Of a DNA stretch of 15,793 nt, positions 1 to 7,832 are shown piece by piece (position 1 is the first letter of the stretch; every line of letters begins with the position of its first letter). The position numbers were made by a program, and so were the translations under genes. The stretch is from Clostridia bacterium (GTDB lineage Bacteria; Bacillota; Clostridia; Oscillospirales; UBA644). The stretch is from contig JAFPBP010000336.1 of assembly GCA_017424085.1 (NCBI GenBank), positions 1-15,793 of the forward strand, in the 5' to 3' direction. The notes under the pieces are model-generated. The model made no database searches. It had not been told where the DNA came from and saw only the letters and a list, made by a program, of their open reading frames with translations.

Positions 1-890
1 ATCAGATGGTCGGCAAGAAGATCGACGAGGAATTCACCGTCAACGTTACCTTCCCCGAGGAATATCACGCAGAAGAGCTGAAGGGCAAGCCCGCTGAGTT
101 CAAGTGCTGCATTCATAAGATCCAGAAGGAAGAGCTCCCCGAGGTAGACGACGAATTCGTGAAGGACATCAGCGATTTCGATACGCTGGAAGCGTTCAAG
201 GAAGACGTTGCCAAGAAGATCGCAGAGCGCAAGGAAGCCGAAGCAGACCGTGAGGTTGGCGACAAGCTGGCTGAAATGATCGCAGATCTGGTGGAAGCCG
301 AGATCCCCGAATGCATGTTTGAGAACGAGATCAACGCTTCTCTCAACGATTTTGCTCAGCGCATGACCTCTCAGGGCATGAACATGGAGCAGTACATGCA
401 GATCACCGGCACCAAGATGGAGGACCTGCGTAACATGTTCGCAAAGCGCGCTCAGACCGACGTGAAGCTCCGCCTCGCGCTGGAGAAGATCGCAGAGCTT
501 GAGGGTGTCGTCATCTCCGACGAAGACGTGAACGCAGAATACGAGAAGTTCTCCAAGGAGATGCAGGTTCCCGTCGAGCGCATCAAGAGCGACGCTGTGA
601 CCGAGAACATCATCAAGGAGCTTGCAAACGCAAAGGCATTCGAATGCGTTAAGGCACATGCGGAAATGACCGCTCCCGGCGCAAAGAAGACCGCGAAGAA
701 GACCACCAAGAAGGCTGCTCCCAAGGCTGACGCCGAAACTGCAGAGGAAGCAGTAGCCGAGAAGAAGCCCGCTGCCAAGAAGACCACCAAGAAGGCTGCT
801 CCCAAGGCAGAAGGCGAAGCTGCGGAGAAGAAGCCCGCCGCAAAGAAGACCACCAAGAAAGCCGCAGAGCCTGCAAAGGACGCTGAATAA
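1..890 (+). CDS. tig: Trigger factor (ribosome-associated chaperone/PPIase), 5'-truncated, with a Lys/Ala-rich tail
   Basis: Trigger factor binds the ribosome exit site and shields nascent chains; the family has an N-terminal ribosome-binding domain, an FKBP-like PPIase domain and an alpha-helical chaperone domain. The reading frame is open to the window edge, so the ribosome-binding domain and most of the PPIase domain lie outside; the ATG at 6 is internal. What remains starts with the last PPIase strands (TVNVTFPEEYHAEELKGKPA, a family hallmark) followed by LPEVDDEFVKDIS and the helical C-domain. Normal trigger factor sequence ends near nt 671. About 72 extra residues (nt 672-887) then form a low-complexity tail with three KKTTKKAA units separated by acidic/alanine stretches. 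It precedes clpP, the usual order in Clostridia. The identification is firm; the function of the tail is unknown. Confidence 0.95.
   Translation, partial: QMVGKKIDEEFTVNVTFPEEYHAEELKGKPAEFKCCIHKIQKEELPEVDDEFVKDISDFDTLEAFKEDVAKKIAERKEAEADREVGDKLAEMIADLVEAEIPECMFENEINASLNDFAQRMTSQGMNMEQYMQITGTKMEDLRNMFAKRAQTDVKLRLALEKIAELEGVVISDEDVNAEYEKFSKEMQVPVERIKSDAVTENIIKELANAKAFECVKAHAEMTAPGAKKTAKKTTKKAAPKADAETAEEAVAEKKPAAKKTTKKAAPKAEGEAAEKKPAAKKTTKKAAEPAKDAE
696..866 (+). repeat. In-frame direct repeats encoding the trigger factor tail
   Basis: The segments 696-727 and 777-808 are identical over 32 nt. A third copy beginning at 843 matches for about 17 nt, then keeps the protein motif (KKTTKKAA) with different codons. 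Spacings of 81 and 66 nt are multiples of three, so the copies lengthen the protein without breaking frame. The pattern suggests growth by in-frame duplication. Confidence 0.85.
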
Positions 891-928
891 TTCCGAAGGT
901 TTTCGGCGATACTGAAACAGAACCGCTC

Positions 929-962
929 AGGGATCTCTCTCCGAACCCGGAGGGAGGTCCCT
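929..962 (+). terminator. Hairpin downstream of tig, possible weak terminator or attenuator
   Basis: A 15-bp stem (929-943 with 948-962, two G-U pairs) closes an AACC tetraloop, 38 nt after the tig stop codon. The sequence just 3' is TTGCAGATTTCAC, with a T-run only at about 979-984, so it lacks the immediate U-tract of a strong intrinsic terminator. It could partially terminate, or stabilise the 3' end of tig mRNA, ahead of clpP. Confidence 0.6.
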
Positions 963-1022
963 TGCAGATTTCACATACTTTTTTCCCATCCGATACACAA
1001 CGATAGAAAAGGAGAAACCGAT

Positions 1023-1616
1023 ATGCAACCCAACAACGCACTCGTGCCCGTCGTCGTGGAGCAAACCTCCCGCGGCGAACGCTCTTACGATATTTATTCC
1101 CGTCTGCTCAACGACCGCATCATCTTTTTGGCGGACGAGGTCAACGACGTGACCGCAAATCTGGTGGTCGCTCAGCTTCTGTTCCTCGAATCGGTGGATC
1201 CCGATAAGGACATCAGCCTCTATATCAACAGCCCCGGAGGCTCCATCACCGCAGGTATGGCGATCTACGACACGATGAACTATATCAAGTGCGACGTATC
1301 CACCATCTGCATCGGTATGGCTGCCAGCATGGGCGCTTTCCTGCTCAGCGCAGGCACCAAGGGCAAGCGGTACGCCCTGCCCAACAGTGAGGTTATGATC
1401 CATCAGCCTCTGGGCGGATTCCAGGGTCAGGCAACCGACATCAAGATCCACGCTCAGCGCATTCTTGATATCAAGGAGACCCTCAATAAGATCCTTGCGG
1501 AAAACACCGGAAAGCCTCTGGACGTGATCAAGCAGGATACCGAACGGGATAACTTCATGACCGCACAGCAGGCAATGGAATACGGTCTGATCGACAAGGT
1601 CATCACCCACCGCTGA
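1023..1616 (+). CDS. clpP: ATP-dependent Clp protease proteolytic subunit ClpP
   Basis: ClpP is the serine peptidase that forms the 14-mer degradation chamber fed by ClpX or ClpC in the cytoplasm. The protein is 197 residues, the usual length. The catalytic triad is complete: Ser102 in GMAASMGA, His127 in MIHQPLGG and Asp176 in TERDNF. The oxyanion-hole glycines of NSPGGS (residues 69-74) are present. The start is supported by AAAGGAG at 1008-1014. clpX follows after 37 nt, so the two are probably co-transcribed. I found no CtsR or CIRCE-like operator upstream. Confidence 0.98.
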   Translation: MQPNNALVPVVVEQTSRGERSYDIYSRLLNDRIIFLADEVNDVTANLVVAQLLFLESVDPDKDISLYINSPGGSITAGMAIYDTMNYIKCDVSTICIGMAASMGAFLLSAGTKGKRYALPNSEVMIHQPLGGFQGQATDIKIHAQRILDIKETLNKILAENTGKPLDVIKQDTERDNFMTAQQAMEYGLIDKVITHR

Positions 1617-1653
1617 TCCCAAAGAATCACCACAGGCACCGAAAGGAACCCTC

Positions 1654-2910
1654 ATGCCGAATCAGAACACGCAAGATCCCCGCACCTGCTCCTTCTGCGG
1701 GCAGCCCTGCACGGGAGACAAAATGTTTATTGCGGGCATTGAGCCCGACACCTATATCTGCAACGATTGCGTTGACGCCTGCGTGGAATATCTGCAGGTG
1801 CTCACCGAAAAAAAGCAGAAAAAGAAGGACGATAAGCTTCGCCTGACCATGAAGACCCCCGCCGAGATCAAGGCGGCGCTGGACGAATACGTCATCGGGC
1901 AGGACCGTGCGAAGGTCGCCCTTGCCGTGGCGGTGTACAACCACTACAAGCGCATTCTCAATCAGGACGCAAAGGCAGACGTGGAGCTGTCCAAGAGCAA
2001 CGTTCTCCTGCTGGGCCCCACGGGCTCAGGCAAGACCCTGCTGGCGCAGGTTCTGGCAAAGACGCTGAACGTGCCCTTCGCCATCGCCGACGCCACCACC
2101 CTCACCGAGGCAGGGTATGTGGGCGAGGACGTGGAAAACATCCTTCTGCGCCTACTGCAGGCGGCGGACTTCGACGTGAAATCCGCAGAACGGGGCATTA
2201 TCTATATCGACGAGATCGACAAGATCTCCCGTCGCTCCGAGAACCCCTCCATCACCCGCGACGTTTCGGGCGAGGGCGTTCAGCAGGCGTTGCTGAAGAT
2301 TCTGGAAGGAACCGTTGCAAACGTTCCCCCGCAGGGCGGACGGAAGCATCCCAACCAGCAATTCATTGCCATTGATACGAAAAACATCCTCTTCATCTGC
2401 GGCGGCGCCTTCGCAGGGCTGGAGGACGTGATCCGCAAGCGCACTCAGAAGACCGCCATCGGATTCAATTCCGATCTGAGCGGCAAGGACGACAAGGACG
2501 TGGGCGAGCTTTTGAAGCAATGCGAATCCCACGATCTGGTCAAATTCGGGTTGATCCCCGAATTGGTGGGACGCCTGCCCGTGATCGTCAACGTAGAGCC
2601 CCTCAACAAGGAAGCGCTGGTTCGCATTATGACCGAGCCGAAAAACTGTCTGACCAAGCAATACCGCGAGTTGTTCCGTCTGGACGGGGTGGAATTGGAC
2701 TTCACCCGAGAAGCGGTGGAAGCCATCGCCGATCTGGCGGCGGAGCGGAAGACGGGGGCACGCGGCTTGCGCGCCATCGCAGAAAAGGTCATGACCGATA
2801 TTATGTACCTCACCCCCTCCGACAAGACCATTGCCAAGGTGACGGTGCACGAGGACTGCATCCGCAAGGGTGCGGCGCCCACGGTCACCCACAAAGAAAT
2901 CGAACAATAA
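1654..2910 (+). CDS. clpX: ATP-dependent Clp protease ATP-binding subunit ClpX
   Basis: ClpX is the AAA+ unfoldase that recognises tagged substrates and threads them into ClpP. It is 418 residues. The N-terminal zinc-binding domain has four Cys (12, 15, 36, 39) in CSFC...CNDC. The AAA+ module has Walker A GPTGSGKT (121-128), pore loop GYVGED (154-159), Walker B IDEIDK (185-190), the RKH pore residues (230-232), and sensor-2 GARGLR around Arg370. The ClpP-docking IGF loop is intact (269-271), matching the clpP gene next door. The start is supported by AAAGGA about 7 nt upstream. All features are typical; nothing is missing. Confidence 0.98.
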   Translation: MPNQNTQDPRTCSFCGQPCTGDKMFIAGIEPDTYICNDCVDACVEYLQVLTEKKQKKKDDKLRLTMKTPAEIKAALDEYVIGQDRAKVALAVAVYNHYKRILNQDAKADVELSKSNVLLLGPTGSGKTLLAQVLAKTLNVPFAIADATTLTEAGYVGEDVENILLRLLQAADFDVKSAERGIIYIDEIDKISRRSENPSITRDVSGEGVQQALLKILEGTVANVPPQGGRKHPNQQFIAIDTKNILFICGGAFAGLEDVIRKRTQKTAIGFNSDLSGKDDKDVGELLKQCESHDLVKFGLIPELVGRLPVIVNVEPLNKEALVRIMTEPKNCLTKQYRELFRLDGVELDFTREAVEAIADLAAERKTGARGLRAIAEKVMTDIMYLTPSDKTIAKVTVHEDCIRKGAAPTVTHKEIEQ

Positions 2911-2914
2911 CCGT

Positions 2915-2949
2915 GCGACTCGAACCGTAATTCATGCGGTTCGAGCCGT
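2915..2949 (+). terminator. Hairpin between clpX and lon, possible attenuator
   Basis: CTCGAACCG (2919-2927) pairs with CGGTTCGAG (2937-2945), with two extra inner pairs leaving an ATTCA loop. After one mismatch the stem extends by about three more pairs. Only TTT follows, so it is a poor intrinsic terminator. It starts just after the clpX stop and could separate clpX and lon expression or protect the mRNA end. Confidence 0.5.
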
Positions 2950-3012
2950 TGGCTGTTTCCCCCATGAAAAAAATCGGAAAAAACATACCCGAAACCGAAG
3001 GAATTTTACATT

Positions 3013-5361
3013 ATGGCAGATATTTCAACCCTTTTTGAGCAGAAGATCCGTACCCTGCCCCTGTTGCCTCTGCGCAATCTGGCGGCGCTGCCCAAGCAGT
3101 CCATTCATCTGGACGTGGCGCGGCAGATCTCGTCTACCGCCGTCTCCCGAGCGCTGGCAGCAGATCGGTACATATTCCTCTCCGCCCAAATGGACGTGAC
3201 CGAGGAAGATCCCGCCCCCGAGGGAATTTACGCATACGGAACCGTTGCCAAGGTCAAGCAGATGATGAAAACCCAGAACGGGGATCTGCGGGTCATGCTG
3301 GACGTGCTTTGCCGCGCCCAGTGCATTACCCTGCCCTGCAAGGACAACGGATGCTATACCGTCACCGTCTCCCTGATTCCCGAAACGCCCACACCCATCA
3401 CCTCCGCCCTGTACCGCGAGGCGTTGGCACGGCAGGCGCAGAGCGGCTTTGCGGAGTTGGCGCAATACGTGGAAAGCATCTCCCAGCAGCAGATGATGGA
3501 GGTCCTTTCCATCGACGATCTGGGCTTTTTGACAGACTATATCACCCAGAATCTCTTCCTGAAATATCAGGACAAGCAAAAGATTCTGGAAACGCTGGAC
3601 CCCGAGGACCGCATGGCGCTCCTGCTTCAGATCCTGGAGCGGGAGATCGAGATCGCGGAACTGGAAAATCAGATCTCCGACCGAACCAAGGAGCGCATTG
3701 CCAAGAATCAGAGGGATTTTTACATCCGTGAACAGATTCACGCTCTGGAGGAGGAGCTGGGCGAATACGACCCCGACGACGAGATCGGAGTTTATACCGA
3801 TAAGATCAACAAATCCGCCGCCCCCGAGGAGGTTCGCAAGAAGCTTCTGAAGGAAGTGGAGCGGCTGGCAAAAATGCCCATCGGAGCGCAGGAAGCAGGA
3901 GTTTCCCGCATTTATCTGGACACCTGTCTGGACCTGCCCTGGGGCAAATTCACCACCGAGGACGTAGACATTGCCCGAGCAAGAAGCATCCTCGAATCAG
4001 ACCATTACGGTTTAGCAAAGGTCAAGGAACGCATCCTTGAAACCTTGGTGGTATTGAAAAAAATGCCCCAATATAACGGGCAGATCCTTTGTCTCGTTGG
4101 CCCTCCGGGAACGGGAAAAACCTCGGTAGCGCAGTCCATCGCCCGCGCTACGGGGCGGAAATTTGCACGCGTCTCTCTGGGCGGCGTGCATGACGAGGCA
4201 GAGATCCGAGGACACCGCCGCACCTACGTGGCGTCCATGCCCGGAAAGATCATCGAAGCGGTTCGGGAGGCAGGGTCGGTAAATCCCGTGATCCTGCTGG
4301 ATGAGGTGGACAAGATCGGAAGCGACTACAAGGGCGATCCCGCCTCGGCGCTTCTGGAGGTTCTGGACCCCGAACAGAACAAGACCTTCAAGGATCACTT
4401 CCTGGATCTCCCCTTCGATCTGAGCAACGTTCTGTTCATTCTCACCGCAAATACGGCGGACACCATGCCCCGTCCCCTGCTGGACCGCACGGAGGTCATC
4501 GAGCTTTCGTCCTACACGCAGGAGGAAAAGATCCACATTGCCAAGGAGCATCTGATCCCCAAGCAGATCAAAAAGCACGGGCTGACCGCCAAGGAATTCA
4601 AGATCACCGATGCGGGGCTCAACGATCTGATCCGCAGTTATACCCGCGAGGCGGGGGTCCGCGTGCTGGAGCGCACCATCGCATCCCTCTGCCGCAAAGC
4701 GTTGAAATACCTTGCAGAGCATCCTGAGGAGACCAAGGTCTCCTTCAAGCCCGCCAATCTGGAAGCATTTTTGGGTCCCCGTAAGTATCGGGACGATCCC
4801 TTGGCGAAAAAGGATCAGGTGGGCATCGTCACGGGTCTTGCCTACACCGCCGTGGGCGGCGAGGTCATGCCCGTGGAAGTCTCGGTCATGGAGGGCACGG
4901 GCAAGATCCAGATGACCGGCTCTTTGGGCGACGTGATGAAGGAATCGGCAAACGCCGCCATCAGCTACATCCGAAGCAAGGCTTCCGAGCTGGGAATCGA
5001 CGGAGATTTCTATAAAAACAAGGACATTCACATCCACGTACCCGAGGGTGCCGTGCCCAAGGACGGTCCCTCCGCAGGGGTCACCATGACCACGGCGCTG
5101 GTCAGCGAGCTGACGGGACGGAAGGTGGATCACACCGTTGCCATGACGGGGGAAATCACCCTGCGCGGACGGGTGCTCCCCATCGGAGGTCTGAAGGAAA
5201 AGACCATGGCAGCCTACAAGGCGGGCATCAAGAAGGTGGTCCTGCCTGCGGCTAACCTGCCCGATCTGGAGGAGATCGACCCCGTGGTTCGGGAAAGCCT
5301 GATCTTCGTTCCCGCAGAATCCATTGATACGGTGCTTGCCACCGCCTTGGTGGAAGGATAA
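3013..5361 (+). CDS. lon: ATP-dependent protease LonA
   Basis: Lon is a soluble AAA+ serine protease that degrades damaged and regulatory proteins. It is 782 residues, close to Bacillus LonA. Order of parts: N-terminal substrate domain (about 13-205, starting with LPLLPLRN), a helical/coiled-coil segment (about 210-260), AAA+ domain with Walker A GPPGTGKT (363-370) and Walker B LLDEVD (Asp430/Glu431), then the protease domain. The Ser-Lys dyad is Ser687 in PKDGPSAG and Lys730 in LKEKTMAA, 43 residues apart as in E. coli Lon (679/722). AAGGAAT about 9 nt upstream supports the ATG. No membrane segment interrupts the ATPase domain, so it is LonA rather than LonB. EngB follows after 4 nt. Confidence 0.97.
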   Translation: MADISTLFEQKIRTLPLLPLRNLAALPKQSIHLDVARQISSTAVSRALAADRYIFLSAQMDVTEEDPAPEGIYAYGTVAKVKQMMKTQNGDLRVMLDVLCRAQCITLPCKDNGCYTVTVSLIPETPTPITSALYREALARQAQSGFAELAQYVESISQQQMMEVLSIDDLGFLTDYITQNLFLKYQDKQKILETLDPEDRMALLLQILEREIEIAELENQISDRTKERIAKNQRDFYIREQIHALEEELGEYDPDDEIGVYTDKINKSAAPEEVRKKLLKEVERLAKMPIGAQEAGVSRIYLDTCLDLPWGKFTTEDVDIARARSILESDHYGLAKVKERILETLVVLKKMPQYNGQILCLVGPPGTGKTSVAQSIARATGRKFARVSLGGVHDEAEIRGHRRTYVASMPGKIIEAVREAGSVNPVILLDEVDKIGSDYKGDPASALLEVLDPEQNKTFKDHFLDLPFDLSNVLFILTANTADTMPRPLLDRTEVIELSSYTQEEKIHIAKEHLIPKQIKKHGLTAKEFKITDAGLNDLIRSYTREAGVRVLERTIASLCRKALKYLAEHPEETKVSFKPANLEAFLGPRKYRDDPLAKKDQVGIVTGLAYTAVGGEVMPVEVSVMEGTGKIQMTGSLGDVMKESANAAISYIRSKASELGIDGDFYKNKDIHIHVPEGAVPKDGPSAGVTMTTALVSELTGRKVDHTVAMTGEITLRGRVLPIGGLKEKTMAAYKAGIKKVVLPAANLPDLEEIDPVVRESLIFVPAESIDTVLATALVEG

Positions 5362-5365
5362 TTCC

Positions 5366-5965
5366 ATGAACGTGAATTTCAACAACGCCGAATTCGTAAC
5401 CAGTTACTTTGACGGCAAAAAAATCGACCGCCCCCGCAATCCCGAGATCGTCCTGGTGGGACGCTCCAACGTGGGCAAGTCGTCGTTGATCAACAAATTA
5501 CTCAACCGAAAAAGCCTTGCCCGCGTGAGCTCGGTTCCGGGCAAGACCATTTCGGTGAACTATTACAGCGTAGACGGCAAGTTCGATCTGGTGGACCTGC
5601 CCGGCTACGGCTTTGCCAAGCGCCCGAAATCCGAGCAGGCGGCGTGGGGCAAGCTGACCGACGGATATTTCTCCGCCGATCGGGATCGCAGACTGATCCT
5701 GATGCTGGTGGACCTGCGCCATCCCCCCAGCAAGGACGATGAGGTCATGTTCGATTGGCTCATGCAATCGGAGACCCTCTTCACCGTGGTGGCAACCAAA
5801 GCGGATAAGTTATCCAAAACCGAAGCGAAGAAAAACGCCGACGCTCTGTCGGAGCGGTTCGGAATCACCGTCATCCCCTTCTCCGCTCTGAACGGACAGG
5901 GCTGTGAGGAGCTGCGTCAGATCATCACCGATCTGGTTCAGCCCGAGGAAGATTCCTCCAAATAA
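5366..5965 (+). CDS. engB: Ribosome biogenesis GTPase EngB (YsxC/YihA)
   Basis: EngB is an essential TRAFAC-class GTPase needed for late 50S subunit assembly. The protein is 199 residues with G1 GRSNVGKS (32-39), the EngB-type switch SSVPGKTISVNYY (55-67), G3 DLPGYG (77-82), G4 TKAD (144-147) and G5 SAL (173-175). I choose the ATG at 5366, preceded by GGAAGGA inside the end of lon. An in-frame ATG at 5324 would add 14 residues lying within lon and not typical of the family. It sits directly after lon, as in Bacillus and Clostridia. Its last 28 nt overlap the end of the convergent oxidoreductase gene. Confidence 0.96.
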   Translation: MNVNFNNAEFVTSYFDGKKIDRPRNPEIVLVGRSNVGKSSLINKLLNRKSLARVSSVPGKTISVNYYSVDGKFDLVDLPGYGFAKRPKSEQAAWGKLTDGYFSADRDRRLILMLVDLRHPPSKDDEVMFDWLMQSETLFTVVATKADKLSKTEAKKNADALSERFGITVIPFSALNGQGCEELRQIITDLVQPEEDSSK

Positions 5966-7170
5966 ACGGGGCTCTTCACCGAGGGATCCGCCACCATTCG
6001 TGCGATCCATGACGCACCGACGGCGGCAGAGGCGATTCCCGCTTCCCCGAAGGGATAGAGATAAAACAATCCCTTCCATCGGGGATCCCGCCCAAAGGAG
6101 GGCAACCCGCCTCGGGGAAGGATCACCGTCTGGCAGAATCCGAATTCCCGCCGAATCCGCGGAATTCCAAAGAACATTTCTCTCAGCTCCTCCTCCAGCG
6201 TGCGATACTTGCCCCGACAGGCGGCGCTGAGATCCAACCCGCCAACGCTTCCGTCGGAGGACAGGACCGATGATACCGCCCCCGAAAACACGATGCGGTG
6301 ATCGGGCGTGGTCCGAAGATACGTGCAGGAATCGCGGCTTTTCAGAATACAGCGGTCCTGCCATCCCGCAAAGGAGGCAACCGGCTCGGTAACGATGGAA
6401 AAGACCGTTACCCGCTGTCCCCGATGAGGAGACCTCTTCAGAGCCTCTCCTCCGCGGGCATCCACAACGAAATCGGACGAGATCGCATGGGACCCACTTC
6501 GGCAAAGGTAACCGTCGGTCCCTCCCTCGATGCGTTCCACCCGCGTTCCCTCAAAGATCTCTCCCCCATGGAGCAGGATCCATTGCTCCAGATCACGGCA
6601 GAATCGAACCAAATTCAGTTCGGCTCCGCAATTTTCCGACAGGATCCCCCCGCTGCAGGGGAACGAGAACGCCTCGGTGCAGGCATCCCGATCCAGCCAA
6701 CGGCAGGGCGTGCCCACGTGACGGCGCCATCGGTATTCCTCCCGCAGGGAATCGGGATTCCCGTCTGCGGTATAATAAAAAACGTCCCGACGGCGAAAAT
6801 CGCATTTGCTTCCGATCTCTGCCACGATATGCTCCACCTGCTCCACCCCCGCAGAGGAGAGACGGTACCATGAGACCGCAGTGTCCCGCCCCTTCGTCTG
6901 ACGAAGACGGGTCAGATCTGCGCCGGAATCTCCGCAAAGGATCCCCGCCCCGTAACGGCTGGCACCGTTGCCCACCGTATGAGACGTGCACAAGCAAACC
7001 GATCTTCCACCCTTGAGAAGCTCGTAGGCACACAACAATCCGCTCAATCCGCCACCGATGACCACAACATCGGAGGTTCGATCCTCCTTCAGAGGAGGAT
7101 GGGTGAGAAGGAAGTCCTCGGGGGTAAAAAATCCCGAAAGTCCGCTTCCGCCGCTCCAACCGTATTTCAC
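5938..7170 (-). CDS. FAD-dependent oxidoreductase of the DAO (D-amino acid oxidase) superfamily
   Basis: Proteins of this fold oxidise amines or amino acids, or use related FAD chemistry; the substrate here cannot be read from sequence. The 410-residue protein has the FAD dinucleotide motif VVVIGGGLSG (35-44) with the following helix, a second FAD-contact strand FVVDARGG (234-241), and the C-terminal family signature around YPFGEAGIASA. About 34 residues precede the FAD motif, as in several glycine/amine-oxidase-like subfamilies. No Rieske domain follows. It contains about 15 Cys, high for its size. The start is GTG at 7170 with GCGAGG upstream; this choice is moderately certain. The stop lies inside engB on the other strand. 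It faces away from the lipoprotein gene, so it is probably its own transcription unit. Confidence 0.8.
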   Translation of the reverse strand: MKYGWSGGSGLSGFFTPEDFLLTHPPLKEDRTSDVVVIGGGLSGLLCAYELLKGGRSVCLCTSHTVGNGASRYGAGILCGDSGADLTRLRQTKGRDTAVSWYRLSSAGVEQVEHIVAEIGSKCDFRRRDVFYYTADGNPDSLREEYRWRRHVGTPCRWLDRDACTEAFSFPCSGGILSENCGAELNLVRFCRDLEQWILLHGGEIFEGTRVERIEGGTDGYLCRSGSHAISSDFVVDARGGEALKRSPHRGQRVTVFSIVTEPVASFAGWQDRCILKSRDSCTYLRTTPDHRIVFSGAVSSVLSSDGSVGGLDLSAACRGKYRTLEEELREMFFGIPRIRREFGFCQTVILPRGGLPSFGRDPRWKGLFYLYPFGEAGIASAAVGASWIARMVADPSVKSPVYLEESSSG

Positions 7171-7218
7171 TTCAAAAACCTCGCTCTTACGTATATTTTA
7201 CTTTCAGTTTCGCCTCAA
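7171..7218. promoter_or_regulatory. Candidate divergent promoter region
   Basis: This is an AT-rich part of the 85-bp gap between two divergent genes. On the + strand, TTCAAA (7171-7176) and TATTTT (7194-7199) are 17 bp apart. On the - strand, TTGAGG (7218-7213) and TATACG (7195-7190) are 17 bp apart. Each box matches consensus at only about 4 of 6 positions, so these are guesses. The minus-strand candidate would leave a very short leader for the oxidoreductase. Confidence 0.25.
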
Positions 7219-7255
7219 AAAATGCCTTTTATTCACTCATCGGGAGGTGGGTTTG

Positions 7256-7816
7256 ATGAAAAAATTTTGCACGGTCCTTTTATTGTGCGCCCTGCTGGCA
7301 GCCCTGACCGCCTGCGCATCCCCCCGCACCGATTGGACGCCCCTCCCTCTGGCGCGTGCCGAAACCGAGGATCCGTCTCCCGCACAGGGAGAAACGATTG
7401 CGGCTGCGTTTTCGGTGACCGAGCCCTTCGGAGGCGTAGAGCTGGAATTTCACGTGCAGGACAATGCGTCGATCACCGTTTCGATCTACGCCGCCGACAA
7501 GGATTACCGCACCTCCCTCTCCCAAAAGCCCAAACGGGAAGAGACCATTGAAAATCTGACCGAAAACGTTTTGTGGCACTTCCGAACCCTGCCTGCGGGG
7601 AATTATCTGATCGTCTTCTCCCAAGGGAAAAACGCGGCGGTCAAAAAGGCGGCGGCTCCCTCGGATGAGGCAAACGGAAAAATTTTGCACTACCGAAACG
7701 GAGAGATCATGACCGACGGCATCTGCATGATCACCCTGCTCTGCCGAAGAAGCAATCCCGCCGTCGCCCCCGTATTCACCCCCTTCACCTATCCAGTTAT
7801 CGTAGAAGAAGAATAA
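7256..7816 (+). CDS. Small secreted lipoprotein of unknown function
   Basis: The predicted 186-residue protein starts with a classic lipoprotein signal: MKKF, a hydrophobic core, and a lipobox LTAC with Cys20 as the lipidated residue. It should be exported by Sec, cut by signal peptidase II and anchored to the outer face of the membrane. The ATG at 7256 is supported by GGGAGGT 8 nt upstream; the frame stays open upstream to 7058, but that part lies opposite the oxidoreductase gene and is not used. The mature part alternates short hydrophobic strands with polar turns (for example FRTLPAGNYLIVFSQG), suggesting a beta-sandwich, but I recognise no family. It ends 16 nt before rlmB and is probably co-transcribed with it. 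Confidence 0.8.
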   Translation: MKKFCTVLLLCALLAALTACASPRTDWTPLPLARAETEDPSPAQGETIAAAFSVTEPFGGVELEFHVQDNASITVSIYAADKDYRTSLSQKPKREETIENLTENVLWHFRTLPAGNYLIVFSQGKNAAVKKAAAPSDEANGKILHYRNGEIMTDGICMITLLCRRSNPAVAPVFTPFTYPVIVEEE

Positions 7817-7832
7817 ATAAACGGAGTCAGTT

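Noticed and set aside
696..866. Possible CRISPR-like or tandem noncoding repeat
   Set aside because: The repeats are in frame within tig, of unequal spacing and encode a regular peptide motif; no spacers or leader.
891..1022. CtsR or CIRCE operator upstream of clpP
   Set aside because: No GGTCAAA repeat or TTAGCACTC/GAGTGCTAA inverted repeat is present here or before lon.
2911..2950. GGTTCGAGCC resembling a tRNA T-arm
   Set aside because: No acceptor, D or anticodon arms can be drawn around it; it is one arm of a simple hairpin.
2870..3199. 109-codon open frame spanning the clpX-lon gap
   Set aside because: Overlaps the ends of both genes in another frame, and its peptide is low-quality Arg/Cys/Pro-rich sequence.
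4012..5385. 457-codon open frame on the - strand
   Set aside because: Antisense shadow of lon; composition is low in recognisable motifs.
7058..7255. Longer lipoprotein start at 7058
   Set aside because: It would run through the oxidoreductase start region and hide the signal peptide internally; the ATG at 7256 has a good ribosome binding site and is followed by a perfect lipoprotein signal.
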